64,000 bases of DNA from an uncultured Pseudophaeobacter sp. (GTDB lineage Bacteria; Pseudomonadota; Alphaproteobacteria; Rhodobacterales; Rhodobacteraceae): the NCBI GenBank assembly GCA_905479575.1, contig CAJQNB010000017.1, forward strand, positions 124,001-188,000, written 5' to 3'. Made by a program: the position numbers and the translations under genes. Under the pieces are notes generated by a model. That model did no database searches and was not told the DNA's origin. It saw nothing but the letters and a program-made list of their open reading frames with translations. Positions 17,699-27,101 of this stretch are shown piece after piece (the stretch's first letter is position 1; every line of letters begins with the position of its first letter).

Positions 17699-17719
17699 AA
17701 GGTAAGTCATAATTACCTT
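17699..17719. promoter_or_regulatory. Inverted repeat, possible operator
   Basis: AAGGTAA and TTACCTT form a perfect 7-bp inverted repeat with a 7-base spacer. The size and A/T content fit a dimeric regulator site, and a MarR-family gene ends about 250 bases away. No bound promoter is evident, so the role is open. Confidence 0.3.
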
Positions 17720-17759
17720 ATTTGTTTTGAGCCGATTTCCAAAGGTGGCAAAAGATTAC

Positions 17760-17789
17760 GACCCACCTATCCAAAAGGATAGGTGGGTC
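17760..17789 (-). terminator. Perfect 13-bp hairpin after ubiG
   Basis: GACCCACCTATCC and its exact complement flank an AAAA loop, 37 bases past the ubiG stop codon. On the minus strand it is followed by GTAATCTTTT, a weak T tract. It probably terminates or stabilises the ubiG transcript. Confidence 0.65.
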
Positions 17790-17826
17790 ACATCATCAAG
17801 GTGTCCCAGGGGAGGGGTTCTGCGCC

Positions 17827-18573
17827 TTAGCGCTCTTTAATGCTGGCGGTAACATAGTTGACCGACAGGTCCCGGTCCGAGATCGACCATTTCCAGCTTA
17901 TCGGATTAAACACAAATCCCTTGCGGTCTACCGGTGTCAGCCCGGCCTTTTGCAGCAGCTCCACCAGCTCGTCCGGGGTGATGAATTTATGCCATTCATG
18001 GGTGCCACGCGGCAGCCAACGCATCACCACCTCAGCGCCAAAAATGGCCATGGCATAGCTTTTGGGATTGCGGTTGATGGTTGAACAGATCTCCAACCCG
18101 CCGGGTTTCAGCAGCTGACGGGTGGCGGTGAGATAGCTCAGGGGGTCTGCCACATGCTCGACCACCTCCATGTTCAAAACCACATCAAACTGTTCCCCTG
18201 CGGCGGCCATGTCTTCGGCGGTGGTATGGCGATAGTCGATGGTGAGGCCGGTCTGTTCCGCATGCAGTCGCGCCACCGGCAGATTGCCCGCTGCCGCATC
18301 GGCGCCGGTGACCTCGGCGCCAAGACGCGCCATGGGTTCACACAGCAGGCCGCCGCCGCAGCCAATATCCAGCAGGCGCAGCCCTTTGAACGGTTCTGGC
18401 TGAGTCAGATCGCGGTCAAATTCTCCGGCAATCTGGCTGGTGATATAGTCCAGACGGCAGGGGTTCAGCATATGAAGAGGCTTGAATTTGCCATTGGGAT
18501 CCCACCATTCGGCTGCCATCGCCTCAAACTTTGCGATTTCTGCCGGGTCGACCGTGGATTGAGGCGCTTGCAT
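17827..18573 (-). CDS. ubiG: Bifunctional ubiquinone O-methyltransferase
   Basis: The 248-residue enzyme performs both O-methylations of ubiquinone biosynthesis with SAM. It begins with the family signature [19 protein letters not shown], then the SAM loop [14 protein letters not shown] and the acidic motif VTGADAA, and keeps the [14 protein letters not shown] strand. GGAGACAGGA lies directly upstream of ATG 18573. The gene is divergent from pip, with a 50-base spacer. Membrane association at the Coq complex is expected. Confidence 0.93.
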   Translation of the reverse strand: MQAPQSTVDPAEIAKFEAMAAEWWDPNGKFKPLHMLNPCRLDYITSQIAGEFDRDLTQPEPFKGLRLLDIGCGGGLLCEPMARLGAEVTGADAAAGNLPVARLHAEQTGLTIDYRHTTAEDMAAAGEQFDVVLNMEVVEHVADPLSYLTATRQLLKPGGLEICSTINRNPKSYAMAIFGAEVVMRWLPRGTHEWHKFITPDELVELLQKAGLTPVDRKGFVFNPISWKWSISDRDLSVNYVTASIKER

Positions 18574-18623
18574 TCCTGTCTCCGTATGTTCTTTTGTACG
18601 CTATGATGTCATCTAGGTCAGTA

Positions 18624-19604
18624 ATGGACAAATTCTCGGATCAAAAGCGCGCAGTGCATTATCTTTATCCTCCGGTTGATACTTTTGACCAGCGGATGCT
18701 GGAGGTAGGACAGGGCCACAAAGTGTATGTGGAGCAATCGGGGAACCCGCGGGGGATCCCGGTGGTGGTCTGCCATGGCGGCCCAGGTGGTGGCAGCAGC
18801 CCAGCGATGCGGCGCTATTTTGATCCCATGGTCTACCGGATTATCCTGTTCGATCAGCGCGGCTGTGGACGGTCGCAGCCCCATGCCTCCTGCGAGGATA
18901 ACACCACCTGGCATTTGGTTTCCGACATGGAGGAGATCCGCAGGCAGCTGCAGATTGAAACCTGGCTGGTCTTTGGCGGCAGCTGGGGTGCCACCTTGTC
19001 GCTGATCTATGCACAAACCCACCCGGAACGGGTGATGCAGATCATACTGCGCGGGGTGTTTTTGATGACCGCTGCCGAGCTGGACTGGTTTTACGGTGGC
19101 GGCGCTGGGCGGTTTTGGCCGGAGCCCTGGGCTAAATTTGTCGCCCCTATCCCCGAGGCTGAGCGCGGCGATTTGATCGCGGCCTATAACAAACGGCTGT
19201 TTTCAGGCAACCGCAGCGAAGAGGTCCGGCTTGGCCGCAGCTGGTCGGCCTGGGAAAATGCGCTGGCGTCGATCCATTCCAACGGCACCTCGATTGAGGG
19301 CCCCGGCGACTATGCCCGTGCCTTTGCCCGACTGGAGAATCATTATTTCACCCATCGCGGTTTTCTCGATTTTGATGGGCAAATTCTGGCCAATATGGGC
19401 CGGATCTCGCATATTCCGGGCACCATTGTGCAGGGGCGCTATGATATGATCTGCCCGCCTGTGTCGGCCTGGAAACTGAATGAGCTGTGGCCAAATGCGG
19501 AATTGATCATGGTGCGCAATGCAGGGCATGCTTTGTCAGAGCCGGGAATCAGCGCAGAGCTGGTGCTGGCCATGGACCGCATTGCCGAGGAACTGCTGCC
19601 TTGA
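18624..19604 (+). CDS. pip: Proline iminopeptidase
   Basis: ATG 18624 is chosen; earlier in-frame starts overlap ubiG and its leader. The 326-residue alpha/beta-hydrolase releases N-terminal proline from peptides. The oxyanion region CHGGPGGGSSP, the nucleophile elbow GGSWGATLSL, the acid in GRYDMICPP and the final histidine in NAGHALSEPG give the full Ser-Asp-His triad expected for the S33 family. Length is typical. The stop overlaps the TTG start of a peptide-binding protein gene (TTGA), which suggests a peptide-use operon. Confidence 0.9.
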   Translation: MDKFSDQKRAVHYLYPPVDTFDQRMLEVGQGHKVYVEQSGNPRGIPVVVCHGGPGGGSSPAMRRYFDPMVYRIILFDQRGCGRSQPHASCEDNTTWHLVSDMEEIRRQLQIETWLVFGGSWGATLSLIYAQTHPERVMQIILRGVFLMTAAELDWFYGGGAGRFWPEPWAKFVAPIPEAERGDLIAAYNKRLFSGNRSEEVRLGRSWSAWENALASIHSNGTSIEGPGDYARAFARLENHYFTHRGFLDFDGQILANMGRISHIPGTIVQGRYDMICPPVSAWKLNELWPNAELIMVRNAGHALSEPGISAELVLAMDRIAEELLP

Positions 19605-20458
19605 CCCGTATCGACCGCCGCGCCCTTTTTACCTCTGGTGCCGCTGCCGCTTTGCTGGCGGCTACTGGCACCTCGCTTGCGGCTTCGCCGCGGGCAGGCG
19701 GCGCACTACGTCTGGCCTTGCCACGGGAAAGCGGCCTGCTGGATCTGGTGGCCCGTGGGGCGGTGCTGGATTGTCTGACCGAGATTGCCCCGGATGGGCT
19801 GCTGCGGGCGGAACTGGCCTCCGCCTGGGAAAGCCGTGACGCCGCACAGATCTGGCGGTTTGATCTGCGCCAGGATGTGTCGTTTCACGATGGCACGCCG
19901 CTGCAGGCTGCAGATGTTGTGGCTTCGCTGCAGGGGCGTTCTGTCGCGGGGGCTGACCAGATGGTTGACCAGATGTCGGTGACCGCGCTGGATCTGTACC
20001 GGGTTGAAATTCAACTGGCCCAGCCCAATCCGCATCTGCCCTATCTGTTGGCAGGCCCGGACCATGTGATCGCGCCACAGGGGGCGGTCGATGTGCCCCT
20101 GGCACAATTGGTGGGCAGCGGCTGTTACCAGGTTGAACGCGCCCAGGACGGGCGGCACTTTCGCGCCACCAAGGTGGCGGGGCACTACAAGGACGGTCAG
20201 GCCGGTTGGGTTGATAGCCTGGAGGTGATTGTCATTCCCGATGCCGCTGTCCGGGCTGAGGCTTTGCGCGATGGCTTTGTCGATGTGGCAGCCCTGCCGC
20301 AGCCAGCCGAATTGTTGAAACGCGGTGGCTTTCTTTATCACCCTTCGGCTGAGGACATGGCCCTGGCGACCCGATCAGATGTGGGCATTCCCCGCGTGGT
20401 GGGGCAGCAATCCGCCCTGGACGATGGCCGTATTGCCGAACGCTGGTGGCGGCTGTGA
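19601..20458 (+). CDS. Short solute-binding protein of the oligopeptide (SBP family 5) type
   Basis: Start TTG 19601 overlaps the pip stop and gives a 285-residue protein with an export signal (RRALFTSGAAAALLAA, cleavage near LAAS). The body resembles the N-terminal lobe of extracellular family 5 binding proteins: LRLALPRESGLLD, LTEIAPDGLLRAELA, WRFDLRQDVSFHDGTPL and AADVVASL. Family members usually reach about 500 residues; this one stops before the second lobe is complete. The ending DDGRIAERWWRL looks like a natural C-terminus, so this is probably a short family form and not a truncation. No permease or ATPase genes are adjacent. Confidence 0.75.
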   Translation: MTRIDRRALFTSGAAAALLAATGTSLAASPRAGGALRLALPRESGLLDLVARGAVLDCLTEIAPDGLLRAELASAWESRDAAQIWRFDLRQDVSFHDGTPLQAADVVASLQGRSVAGADQMVDQMSVTALDLYRVEIQLAQPNPHLPYLLAGPDHVIAPQGAVDVPLAQLVGSGCYQVERAQDGRHFRATKVAGHYKDGQAGWVDSLEVIVIPDAAVRAEALRDGFVDVAALPQPAELLKRGGFLYHPSAEDMALATRSDVGIPRVVGQQSALDDGRIAERWWRL

Positions 20459-20631
20459 CCTGAGCTGCCGTTGCGCTTGGCAGGGCCGCTGACAGAGGCC
20501 GGGTTTTGGGCCGACCCGCTGCAACCCTGGCCTTGGCAACAGAAGGCTTGCAGATTCGTAACAAGGGGCGTATATGGCTTTTCAACAGCGGCGTGTTGAG
20601 CTCTGGTTCAAGACACCTCCGGATTAGTTCA

Positions 20632-20654
20632 ACGGGCCGCGCGCCCGTTTTTTT
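20632..20654 (+). terminator. Terminator after the pip operon
   Basis: ACGGGC (20632-20637) pairs with GCCCGT (20643-20648) around a 5-base loop, followed by a T7 run. It lies about 175 bases after the binding-protein stop and just upstream of rimP; the DNA between holds no other clear feature. Confidence 0.85.
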
Positions 20655-20720
20655 GTGTCCTTCGGGATGCTGAATCCACCGCCCAACCTGATTGTGGCCA
20701 ACCCGATTGTGGGAAGCTTA

Positions 20721-21311
20721 ATGACCAACGACCTGATTGCCAAAGCCGCGATTGACCGCCGCCTGGCCGAAATCCTTGTCCCTGTGATCGAGGATCTCGG
20801 CTATGAGCTGGTGCGCATTCGCCTGATGTCCGGCAAAACCACGACGCTGCAAATCATGGCTGACAAGCCTGAAGGCGGCATCGAGGTGGATGACTGTGCT
20901 ATCGTTTCCAGCGCGGTGAGCGCCACACTGGATGTTGAGGATCCGATCCTTGATACCTATACGCTGGAGGTCTCCAGCCCTGGCATCGATCGGCCGCTGA
21001 CCCGGCTGAAAGACTTTGATATGTTTGAAGGCTACGAGGCCAAGCTGGAAACCGACGAGCTGGTTGGTGGGCGCCGCCGCTTTAAGGGTGAGCTGGCGGG
21101 CACCGAAGGGGATGAGGTCCTGATCAACATCGAAGATCAGGGCAAGACTGTTACCATTGGTCTGAAATTTGATTGGCTCTCGGATGCCAAACTGGTTCTG
21201 ACTGATGATCTGATCACGGAAATGCTGCGTCAGCGCAAAGCTGCCGGCACATTAAACGAAGACGCATTCGACGAGATCGAGGCCGAAGGGTCCGAAGAGG
21301 AGAACAAGTAA
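20721..21311 (+). CDS. rimP: Ribosome maturation factor
   Basis: ATG 20721 with GGGAAG just upstream is preferred to GTG 20655 or ATG 20667, which lie at or next to a terminator. The 196-residue protein supports 30S subunit maturation. The two-domain family layout is clear: [46 protein letters not shown] and a C-terminal SH3-like barrel, followed by an acidic tail. It opens the conserved rimP-nusA-ylxR-infB operon, and its stop overlaps the nusA start (TAATG). Confidence 0.93.
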   Translation: MTNDLIAKAAIDRRLAEILVPVIEDLGYELVRIRLMSGKTTTLQIMADKPEGGIEVDDCAIVSSAVSATLDVEDPILDTYTLEVSSPGIDRPLTRLKDFDMFEGYEAKLETDELVGGRRRFKGELAGTEGDEVLINIEDQGKTVTIGLKFDWLSDAKLVLTDDLITEMLRQRKAAGTLNEDAFDEIEAEGSEEENK

Positions 21312-22936
21312 TGGCTATCACCTCTGCAAACCAGCTAGAGCTGTTGCAAACTGCCGAAGCTGTGGCACGCGAAAAGATGATCGACCCCGGTCTGGTGGTT
21401 GACGCGATGGAAGAGAGCCTCGCCCGTGCCGCCAAGAGCCGCTACGGCAGCGAGATGGATATCCGCGTGTCGATCGACCGCAAGACCGGCAAGGCGACCT
21501 TTACCCGTGTGCGCTCGGTTGTTGAGGATGAGGCGCTGGAAAACTACCAGGCTGAATTCACCGTCGAGCAGGCCAAACAGTATATGGAAGATCCCAAAGT
21601 CGGGGATACCTTCGTCGAAGAAGTTCCCCCAGTGGAAATGGGCCGCATCGCGGCGCAATCGGCCAAGCAGGTTATTCTGCAGCGGGTGCGCGAAGCAGAG
21701 CGGGACCGCCAGTTCGAAGAATTCCAGGATCGCGCCGGCACCATTATCAATGCGCTGGTCAAACGCGAAGAATACGGCAATGTCATCGTCGATGTGGGCG
21801 CGGGCGAAGGCATCCTGCGTCGCAACGAGAAAATTGGCCGCGAGAGCTATCGCCCCAATGACCGTATCCGCTGCTACATCAAGGACGTGCGCCGCGAGCC
21901 CCGTGGCCCGCAGATCTTCCTGAGCCGGACCGCGCCAGAATTCATGGCCGAATTGTTCAAGATGGAAGTACCGGAAATCTATGACGGCATTATCCAGATC
22001 AAAGCTGTAGCCCGGGATCCCGGTTCGCGCGCAAAAATCGCTGTGATCTCCAACGATGGTTCGATTGATCCGGTTGGTGCCTGTGTGGGTATGCGCGGCA
22101 GCCGGGTTCAGGCTGTTGTCAACGAACTGCAGGGTGAGAAGATCGACATCATTCCATGGAATGATGATCAGCCCACCTTCCTGGTGAACGCGCTGCAGCC
22201 TGCCGAGGTCTCCAAGGTTGTTCTGGACGAAGAAGCCGGCAAAATCGAAGTTGTGGTGCCCGAAGAGCAGCTGAGCCTGGCGATCGGTCGCCGGGGTCAG
22301 AACGTGCGTCTGGCTTCGCAGCTGACCGGGCTTGATATCGACATCATGACCGAAGAAGAAGAATCGGCCCGCCGCCAGAAAGAATTCGAAGCGCGCACCG
22401 GCCTGTTCATGGAAACGCTGGATCTGGACGAATTCTTTGCTCAGCTGCTGGTTTCCGAAGGGTTCACCAACCTGGAAGAAGTTGCCTATGTTGAGCTCGA
22501 CGAGCTGACGGTTATTGACGGTGTTGACGAAGGCACTGCCGAGGAATTGCAGGCCCGTGCCCGCGACTACTTGGAAGCCAAGGCAAAAGCAGCAATTGAT
22601 GCGGCCCGCGCGCTGGGCGCCGAGGACAGCCTGATCCAGTTTGATGGCCTGACCCCGGTCATGATCGAAGCCCTGGCCAAGGATGACATCAAGACGCTGG
22701 AAGATTTTGCCACCTGTGCCGATTGGGAACTTGCCGGTGGCTGGACCAACGACAACGGTGAGCGAATCAAGGATGACGGCATTCTGGAGCCCTTTGGCAT
22801 GAGCCTGGAAGAGGCACAGGACCTGGTTATGACCGCGCGTGTCATGCTGGGCTGGGTGGATCCTGATGATCTGATCAGTGCCGAGGATGGTGCGGAAGAA
22901 CTCGTCGAAGGTGACGAAGAGGAAGCCGAGGCGTAA
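21311..22936 (+). CDS. nusA: Transcription termination/antitermination factor NusA
   Basis: The 541-residue protein has the standard order: an RNA polymerase-binding N-terminal domain, an S1 domain (about 130-200), two KH domains with loops VGMRGSR (about 259-265) and AIGRRGQN (about 323-330), then two helix-hairpin-helix-rich acidic repeats. A very acidic tail (EELVEGDEEEAEA) closes it. The C-terminal repeats that regulate RNA binding in gammaproteobacteria are therefore present. One-base overlap with rimP upstream; the next gene starts 31 bases downstream. Confidence 0.95.
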   Translation: MAITSANQLELLQTAEAVAREKMIDPGLVVDAMEESLARAAKSRYGSEMDIRVSIDRKTGKATFTRVRSVVEDEALENYQAEFTVEQAKQYMEDPKVGDTFVEEVPPVEMGRIAAQSAKQVILQRVREAERDRQFEEFQDRAGTIINALVKREEYGNVIVDVGAGEGILRRNEKIGRESYRPNDRIRCYIKDVRREPRGPQIFLSRTAPEFMAELFKMEVPEIYDGIIQIKAVARDPGSRAKIAVISNDGSIDPVGACVGMRGSRVQAVVNELQGEKIDIIPWNDDQPTFLVNALQPAEVSKVVLDEEAGKIEVVVPEEQLSLAIGRRGQNVRLASQLTGLDIDIMTEEEESARRQKEFEARTGLFMETLDLDEFFAQLLVSEGFTNLEEVAYVELDELTVIDGVDEGTAEELQARARDYLEAKAKAAIDAARALGAEDSLIQFDGLTPVMIEALAKDDIKTLEDFATCADWELAGGWTNDNGERIKDDGILEPFGMSLEEAQDLVMTARVMLGWVDPDDLISAEDGAEELVEGDEEEAEA

Positions 22937-22967
22937 GCCTCGGGTTTCCGGATAGGAGAGAGACAGC

Positions 22968-23588
22968 ATGGGTCGCGCAGGCGCCAGTAAAAATCACGAC
23001 GATGGTCCGGAACGCAAATGTATTGCGACCGGTGAGACTCAGCCAAAGCAGGGTCTGATTCGGTTTGTGATGGGGCCTGAGTCTCAGGTGGTGCCCGATG
23101 TCTTTGGCAAGCTGCCGGGACGTGGGGTTTATGTGACAGCCAGTCGCGAAGCACTGGATTTGGCGGTAAAGAAGAAACTCTTTGCTCGTGGATTCAAGGC
23201 TCCGGTGACGCTGCCGGATAGTCTGGCAGATGAGGTGGAGCGCCAGACGCTACGCCGGTTGGTTGATCTGCTGAGCCTGGCGCGTAAATCTGGCCAGGCT
23301 GTTGGTGGATATGAAAAAGTCAAGGATTGGCTAGGTAAAGAGCATGCCACAGTTCTGATTCAGGCAAGTGATGGATCAGGGCGCGGCAAATCGAAATTGA
23401 GTACCCCGCATCGGGGAAGTTTCATTGGATGTCTCACTGCGGATGAGCTGGGGATGGCATTTGGGCGTCAAACTATGATACATGCGGCGCTCGCCTCTGG
23501 TGGACTCAGCAAACGTGTTGTAGACGAGGCGCAACGGTTGCAGGGTTTGCGTGAAATGGTGGGCGGCAGCGGCCGCACAGAAGGATAA
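22968..23588 (+). CDS. ylxR: YlxR-family RNA-binding protein with L7Ae-like C-terminal part
   Basis: This 206-residue product starts with a YlxR (DUF448) domain, seen in [18 protein letters not shown] and [14 protein letters not shown]. Its second half ([18 protein letters not shown]) resembles an L7Ae/YlxQ-type kink-turn protein, so two genes of Bacillus seem fused here. YlxR has been linked to RNase P and transcription control in other bacteria. GGAGAG lies upstream of ATG 22968. It sits between nusA and infB as usual. Confidence 0.85.
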   Translation: MGRAGASKNHDDGPERKCIATGETQPKQGLIRFVMGPESQVVPDVFGKLPGRGVYVTASREALDLAVKKKLFARGFKAPVTLPDSLADEVERQTLRRLVDLLSLARKSGQAVGGYEKVKDWLGKEHATVLIQASDGSGRGKSKLSTPHRGSFIGCLTADELGMAFGRQTMIHAALASGGLSKRVVDEAQRLQGLREMVGGSGRTEG

Positions 23589-23596
23589 AGAGCTTT

Positions 23597-26104
23597 ATGA
23601 GCGATAGTGACGGCAAAAAGACCTTGGGTCTGCGTGGCGGCGGTTCCCGGCCTGGGAATGTAAAACAGAGCTTTAGCCACGGGCGGACCAAGAATGTCGT
23701 GGTGGAAACCAAACGCAAACGCGTTGTGGTGCCCAAGCCGGGTGGCAACAAGGGCGGCAATGCCGCGCCTGCAACCGACGGTTCGCGTCGGCCTGCCGGG
23801 ATTACCGATGCAGAGATGAGCCGCCGCCTGAAGGCGTTGCAGGCTGCAAAGGCCCGCGAAGTTGAAGACGCGGCCAAGCGCGAAGCGGAAGAAAAAGCCC
23901 GCGAAGAAGAACGCGCCCGTCGCCGTGCCGAGGCTGAGGCCAAGGAACGCGAACAGCGCGAAGCGGAAGAAAAGGCCCGTCAAAAGGCCGAAGAAGAAGA
24001 GCGCAAAAAGCGCGAGGCCGCAGAAGCTGCAAAACGCTCTGCCGAGCCCGCAGCCAAGACCGCAGCCCCTGCGGCTGGGGCTGGCGCCGCCGCGCCACGC
24101 AACAACCCTGCCTCAAAGCCAGCGCCTGCGCAGACACCGCGCAAATCTGATCGTGAACGTGAAGAGCGTGGACGCAGCGCCAAGGCGCGCACTGGCGACG
24201 ACAACCGTCGTTCCGGCAAGCTGACACTGGGTCAGGCCACAGGGGGTGCGGGCAACCGTCACCGGTCCATGGCCTCGATGAAGCGTAAGCAAGAGCGCGC
24301 CCGTCAAAAAGCCATGGGTGGCACGGTCGAGCGCGAAAAGGTTCTGCGCGAAGTGCAGCTGCCCGAGGCGATCCTGGTTTCTGAGCTGGCAAACCGGATG
24401 TCAGAACGTGTTGGTGCGGTTGTGAAATCGCTGATGCAGATGGGTATGATGGTCACACAGAACCAGACCATCGACGCCGATACAGCGGAATTGATCATCG
24501 AAGAATTCGGCCACAAGGTTGTCCGCGTTTCGGCGTCTGACGTCGAAGATGTGATCAACGAAGTGAAAGATAAAGAAGAAGATCTGAAGTCGCGTCCTCC
24601 TGTGATCACCATCATGGGTCACGTTGACCACGGTAAAACCTCGATCCTAGACGCCATCCGCAACGCCCGCGTTGTGGCCGGTGAGGCCGGTGGCATCACC
24701 CAGCACATCGGTGCCTATCAGGTCACCACCGAAAGCGGCACCGTGCTGAGCTTCCTTGATACGCCGGGTCACGCTGCCTTTACCTCGATGCGGTCGCGCG
24801 GTGCGCAGGTTACGGATATCGTGGTTCTGGTTGTGGCTGCAGATGACGCGGTGATGCCGCAAACCATCGAAGCTATTGCGCATGCCAAGGCAGCCGAAGT
24901 GCCGATGATTGTTGCGATCAACAAATGTGATAAGCCCGCTGCGGATCCGATGAAGGTGCGCACAGACTTGTTGCAGCACGAAGTCATCGTTGAAGCCATG
25001 TCCGGTGATGTTCAGGACGTTGAGGTGTCTGCCCATACGGGACAGGGCCTGGATCAACTGCTGGAAGCCATCGCGCTGCAGTCCGAAATTCTGGAACTGA
25101 AAGCCAACCCCGATCGTGCCGCCCAGGGTGCCGTGATCGAGGCTCAGCTGGATGTGGGCCGCGGCCCCGTCGCCACTGTTCTGGTTCAGAACGGTACTCT
25201 GCGCCAGGGTGATATCTTTGTTGTGGGTGAGCAATACGGTAAGGTCCGTGCTCTGATCAACGACAAGGGTGAGCGGGTGCAGGAAGCCGGTCCTTCGGTT
25301 CCTGTCGAGGTTCTGGGTCTCAATGGGACACCCGAAGCGGGTGACGTGTTGAACGTGACCGACACCGAGGCACAGGCCCGTGAGATCGCTGAATACCGCG
25401 CCCAGGCTGCAAAGGACCAGCGCGCTGCTGCTGGTGCTGCGACAACCCTGGAACAGTTGATGCAGAAGGCCAAGGACGACGAAACCGTCTCTGAGCTGCC
25501 CATTCTGGTGAAAGCTGACGTGCAGGGCTCTGCCGAAGCCATCGTTCAGGCGATGGACAAGATCGGCAACGAGGAAGTTCGCGTACGGGTTCTGCACTCT
25601 GGCGTTGGCGCCATCACCGAGACAGATATCGCCCTGGCCGAAGCCTCCGGCGCCCCTGTCATGGGCTTTAACGTTCGGGCCAATACCTCGGCGCGGAACA
25701 CTGCCAACCAAAAAGGCGTTGAGATCCGCTATTATTCGGTGATCTACGATCTGGTCGACGACGTGAAAAAGGCCGCTTCTGGACTGCTCAGCGCCGAGAT
25801 CAAAGAGACCTTTATTGGTTACGCGCAGATCAAGGATGTCTTTAAGGTCTCCAACGTTGGCAAGGTCGCCGGCTGTCTGGTTACCGAAGGCGTTGCCCGC
25901 CGGTCTGCTGGTGTGCGTCTGCTGCGTGACAACGTGGTTATCCACGAAGGCACCCTGAAGACCCTGAAGCGTTTCAAGGACGAGGTTGCCGAAGTGCAGT
26001 CTGGTCAGGAATGCGGCATGGCCTTTGAGAACTACGAAGATATCCGCGCTGATGACGTTATCGAGATCTTTGAGCGTCAAGAAGTTGAGCGTAACCTCGA
26101 CTAA
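23597..26104 (+). CDS. infB: Translation initiation factor IF-2
   Basis: The 835-residue GTPase positions initiator tRNA on the ribosome. Residues 1-240 are a charged, low-complexity region made largely of Glu, Lys, Arg and Ala repeats, probably helical or disordered. The G domain begins with the G1 motif GHVDHGKTS at about 341, with DTPGHAAF (G3) and NKCDKPAA (G4) intact. Two beta-barrel domains and the tRNA-binding domain follow. An internal start giving a shorter form is possible, as in E. coli, but not visible with certainty. A terminator follows 37 bases after the stop. Confidence 0.96.
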   Translation: MSDSDGKKTLGLRGGGSRPGNVKQSFSHGRTKNVVVETKRKRVVVPKPGGNKGGNAAPATDGSRRPAGITDAEMSRRLKALQAAKAREVEDAAKREAEEKAREEERARRRAEAEAKEREQREAEEKARQKAEEEERKKREAAEAAKRSAEPAAKTAAPAAGAGAAAPRNNPASKPAPAQTPRKSDREREERGRSAKARTGDDNRRSGKLTLGQATGGAGNRHRSMASMKRKQERARQKAMGGTVEREKVLREVQLPEAILVSELANRMSERVGAVVKSLMQMGMMVTQNQTIDADTAELIIEEFGHKVVRVSASDVEDVINEVKDKEEDLKSRPPVITIMGHVDHGKTSILDAIRNARVVAGEAGGITQHIGAYQVTTESGTVLSFLDTPGHAAFTSMRSRGAQVTDIVVLVVAADDAVMPQTIEAIAHAKAAEVPMIVAINKCDKPAADPMKVRTDLLQHEVIVEAMSGDVQDVEVSAHTGQGLDQLLEAIALQSEILELKANPDRAAQGAVIEAQLDVGRGPVATVLVQNGTLRQGDIFVVGEQYGKVRALINDKGERVQEAGPSVPVEVLGLNGTPEAGDVLNVTDTEAQAREIAEYRAQAAKDQRAAAGAATTLEQLMQKAKDDETVSELPILVKADVQGSAEAIVQAMDKIGNEEVRVRVLHSGVGAITETDIALAEASGAPVMGFNVRANTSARNTANQKGVEIRYYSVIYDLVDDVKKAASGLLSAEIKETFIGYAQIKDVFKVSNVGKVAGCLVTEGVARRSAGVRLLRDNVVIHEGTLKTLKRFKDEVAEVQSGQECGMAFENYEDIRADDVIEIFERQEVERNLD

Positions 26105-26141
26105 TCGCTTTGATTGATCCCTGATCAGTTAAGACACAGAA

Positions 26142-26194
26142 AGCCCTGGCAGTTCAGCCGGGGCTTTTTCTTTTGCAGACTGGTTTTTGTCTGC
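26142..26194 (+). terminator. Tandem terminators after infB
   Basis: AGCCCTGGC (26142-26150) and GCCGGGGCT (26157-26165) form a 9-bp stem with one G-T pair, then TTTTCTTTT. A second hairpin, GCAGAC/GTCTGC (26175-26180, 26189-26194), is followed by CTTCGTTTTT. Together they should stop readthrough efficiently. Confidence 0.88.
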
Positions 26195-26242
26195 CTTCGT
26201 TTTTGTGGATGTCGGTGCGCCCGTGCAACCAGGTCAAAACGC

Positions 26243-26464
26243 AGATGGGGCAGCCAATGGCTGCCCCGGTTCTGTGAGTGAGTGGTGGTCTTTCGAGAGC
26301 AGCGCGATAAGTTGTGATCCTTGAGGATCTTATAGCTGCACTGCACGATAGGTACTGCCTGTATGAACCTGCCGAGGATCTCTTGTTGGCGTCCTGGGGA
26401 GAACATAGAGCCGTTTTGAGATCCTCTGGTCGTCTGTGTTGACCCTGAATAAACGCTATTTTGA
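26243..26464 (-). ncRNA. Candidate minus-strand small RNA downstream of infB
   Basis: The 598-base gap between infB and mutT lacks a gene. Read on the minus strand it has a promoter-like pair at 26471-26499 and, about 200 bases on, a perfect 9-bp hairpin (GGGGCAGCC/GGCTGCCCC, 26247-26267) followed by a short GTTTTG tail. An inner palindrome GATCCTTGAGGATC lies near 26317. The segment shares CCACCACTCAC with the candidate at 17480-17720, which lies before the terminal hairpin in both. Strand and ends are predictions. Confidence 0.4.
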
Positions 26465-26470
26465 GTGGGT

Positions 26471-26499
26471 TTGTTAATGTTCTGCCCAATTTCTGACAA
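26471..26499 (-). promoter_or_regulatory. Promoter-like hexamers for the candidate small RNA
   Basis: On the minus strand TTGTCA (complement of 26494-26499) and TAACAA (complement of 26471-26476) are separated by exactly 17 bases, matching sigma70 spacing with five of six and four of six consensus bases. The expected transcript start is near 26464. Confidence 0.4.
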
Positions 26500-26606
26500 A
26501 ATAGTTAACAAAAGGTTTCTGGTGATTCGCGGTGCGAATCATTTTTAGAAAATTCCAGGCATTTGACGGTTATTTTCTGGTCGCTAGGCATGAAGGCCCA
26601 CATGAT

Positions 26607-26682
26607 GGCCCTGTTTAGTGCAAAACAGGCTGCATGGAGCGCATAAACAGGGCCGCACGCGATGATGCAGAGGCCCTGTTTG
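26607..26682 (-). repeat. Three-part GGCCCTGTTT repeat downstream of mutT
   Basis: GGCCCTGTTTA (26607-26617), its inverse TAAACAGGGCC (26644-26654) and a second direct copy GGCCCTGTTTG (26672-26682) can form two mutually exclusive stems of 10-11 bp. The set begins 21 bases after the mutT stop. It could terminate mutT on the minus strand or act as a conformational switch. No long T run follows either stem. Confidence 0.55.
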
Positions 26683-26702
26683 CTTTGGGTTCTAGCGCCG
26701 GT

Positions 26703-27101
26703 CTACAGCCAGTCGCGCAAAATGGGGATCAGCGGGATGTCTGCGGCAGGCATGGGGTAGCTGCGCAACTCCTGCGGACGGACCCATTTGAGGGTTTGCC
26801 CCTCGCGGGCCTGAGGAATGCCGTCCCACTTGCGACAGGCAAATAGCGGCATCAGCAGGTGAAAGGTTTCATAGCTGTGGCTGGCAAAGGTCAGCGGTGC
26901 CAGGCAGGAAGACCAGGTGTCGATGCCCAGTTCCTCCTGTAATTCGCGTATCAGGGCTGCTTCGGGTGTTTCACCGGTTTCGATCTTACCGCCGGGAAAT
27001 TCCCACAGACCAGCCATGGATTTGCCTTCAGGGCGCTGCGCAAGCAGCACTCGCCCCTCAATATCAATCAGCGCGACAGCGGACACCAGAACGGTTTTCA
27101 T
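26703..27101 (-). CDS. mutT: 8-oxo-dGTP diphosphatase (MutT-type NUDIX hydrolase)
   Basis: This 132-residue protein removes oxidised guanine nucleotides from the pool. The NUDIX box is complete (GGKIETGETPEAALIREL, then QEELGI), and the preceding MAGLWEFPG motif is typical of MutT. The start codon overlaps the end of argJ by four bases (27098-27101), so it is the last gene of a PPIase-argJ-mutT operon. Other small-nucleotide NUDIX substrates cannot be excluded. Confidence 0.88.
   Translation of the reverse strand: MKTVLVSAVALIDIEGRVLLAQRPEGKSMAGLWEFPGGKIETGETPEAALIRELQEELGIDTWSSCLAPLTFASHSYETFHLLMPLFACRKWDGIPQAREGQTLKWVRPQELRSYPMPAADIPLIPILRDWL

Larger units (their letters stand above)
17480..17720 (-). 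ncRNA. Candidate structured small RNA between marR and ubiG
   Basis: The 376-base gap 17451-17826 has no convincing coding frame but many nested inverted repeats. CCAAAGC pairs with GCTTTGG (about 17575-17596), enclosed by TGAACCCA (17540-17547) and TGGGTTCA (about 17602-17609). GTCTGG pairs with CCAGAC farther on (about 17625-17650). Read on the minus strand, it ends at a strong terminator hairpin with TTTTT (17483-17531 complement). It shares the 11-mer CCACCACTCAC with the other minus-strand candidate at 26243-26464. No convincing promoter was found. Confidence 0.35.

Noticed and set aside
20459-20600. Continuation of the binding-protein frame past its TGA
   Set aside because: The frame stays open for about 45 codons, but the DDGRIAERWWRL ending looks natural, and GC-rich DNA often leaves frames open.
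21335-22969. 544-codon frame on the minus strand
   Set aside because: It is antisense to nusA, whose domains are clear; the frame is a codon-bias artefact.
24647-26080. 477-codon frame on the minus strand
   Set aside because: It is antisense to the GTPase and barrel part of infB and has no recognisable features.
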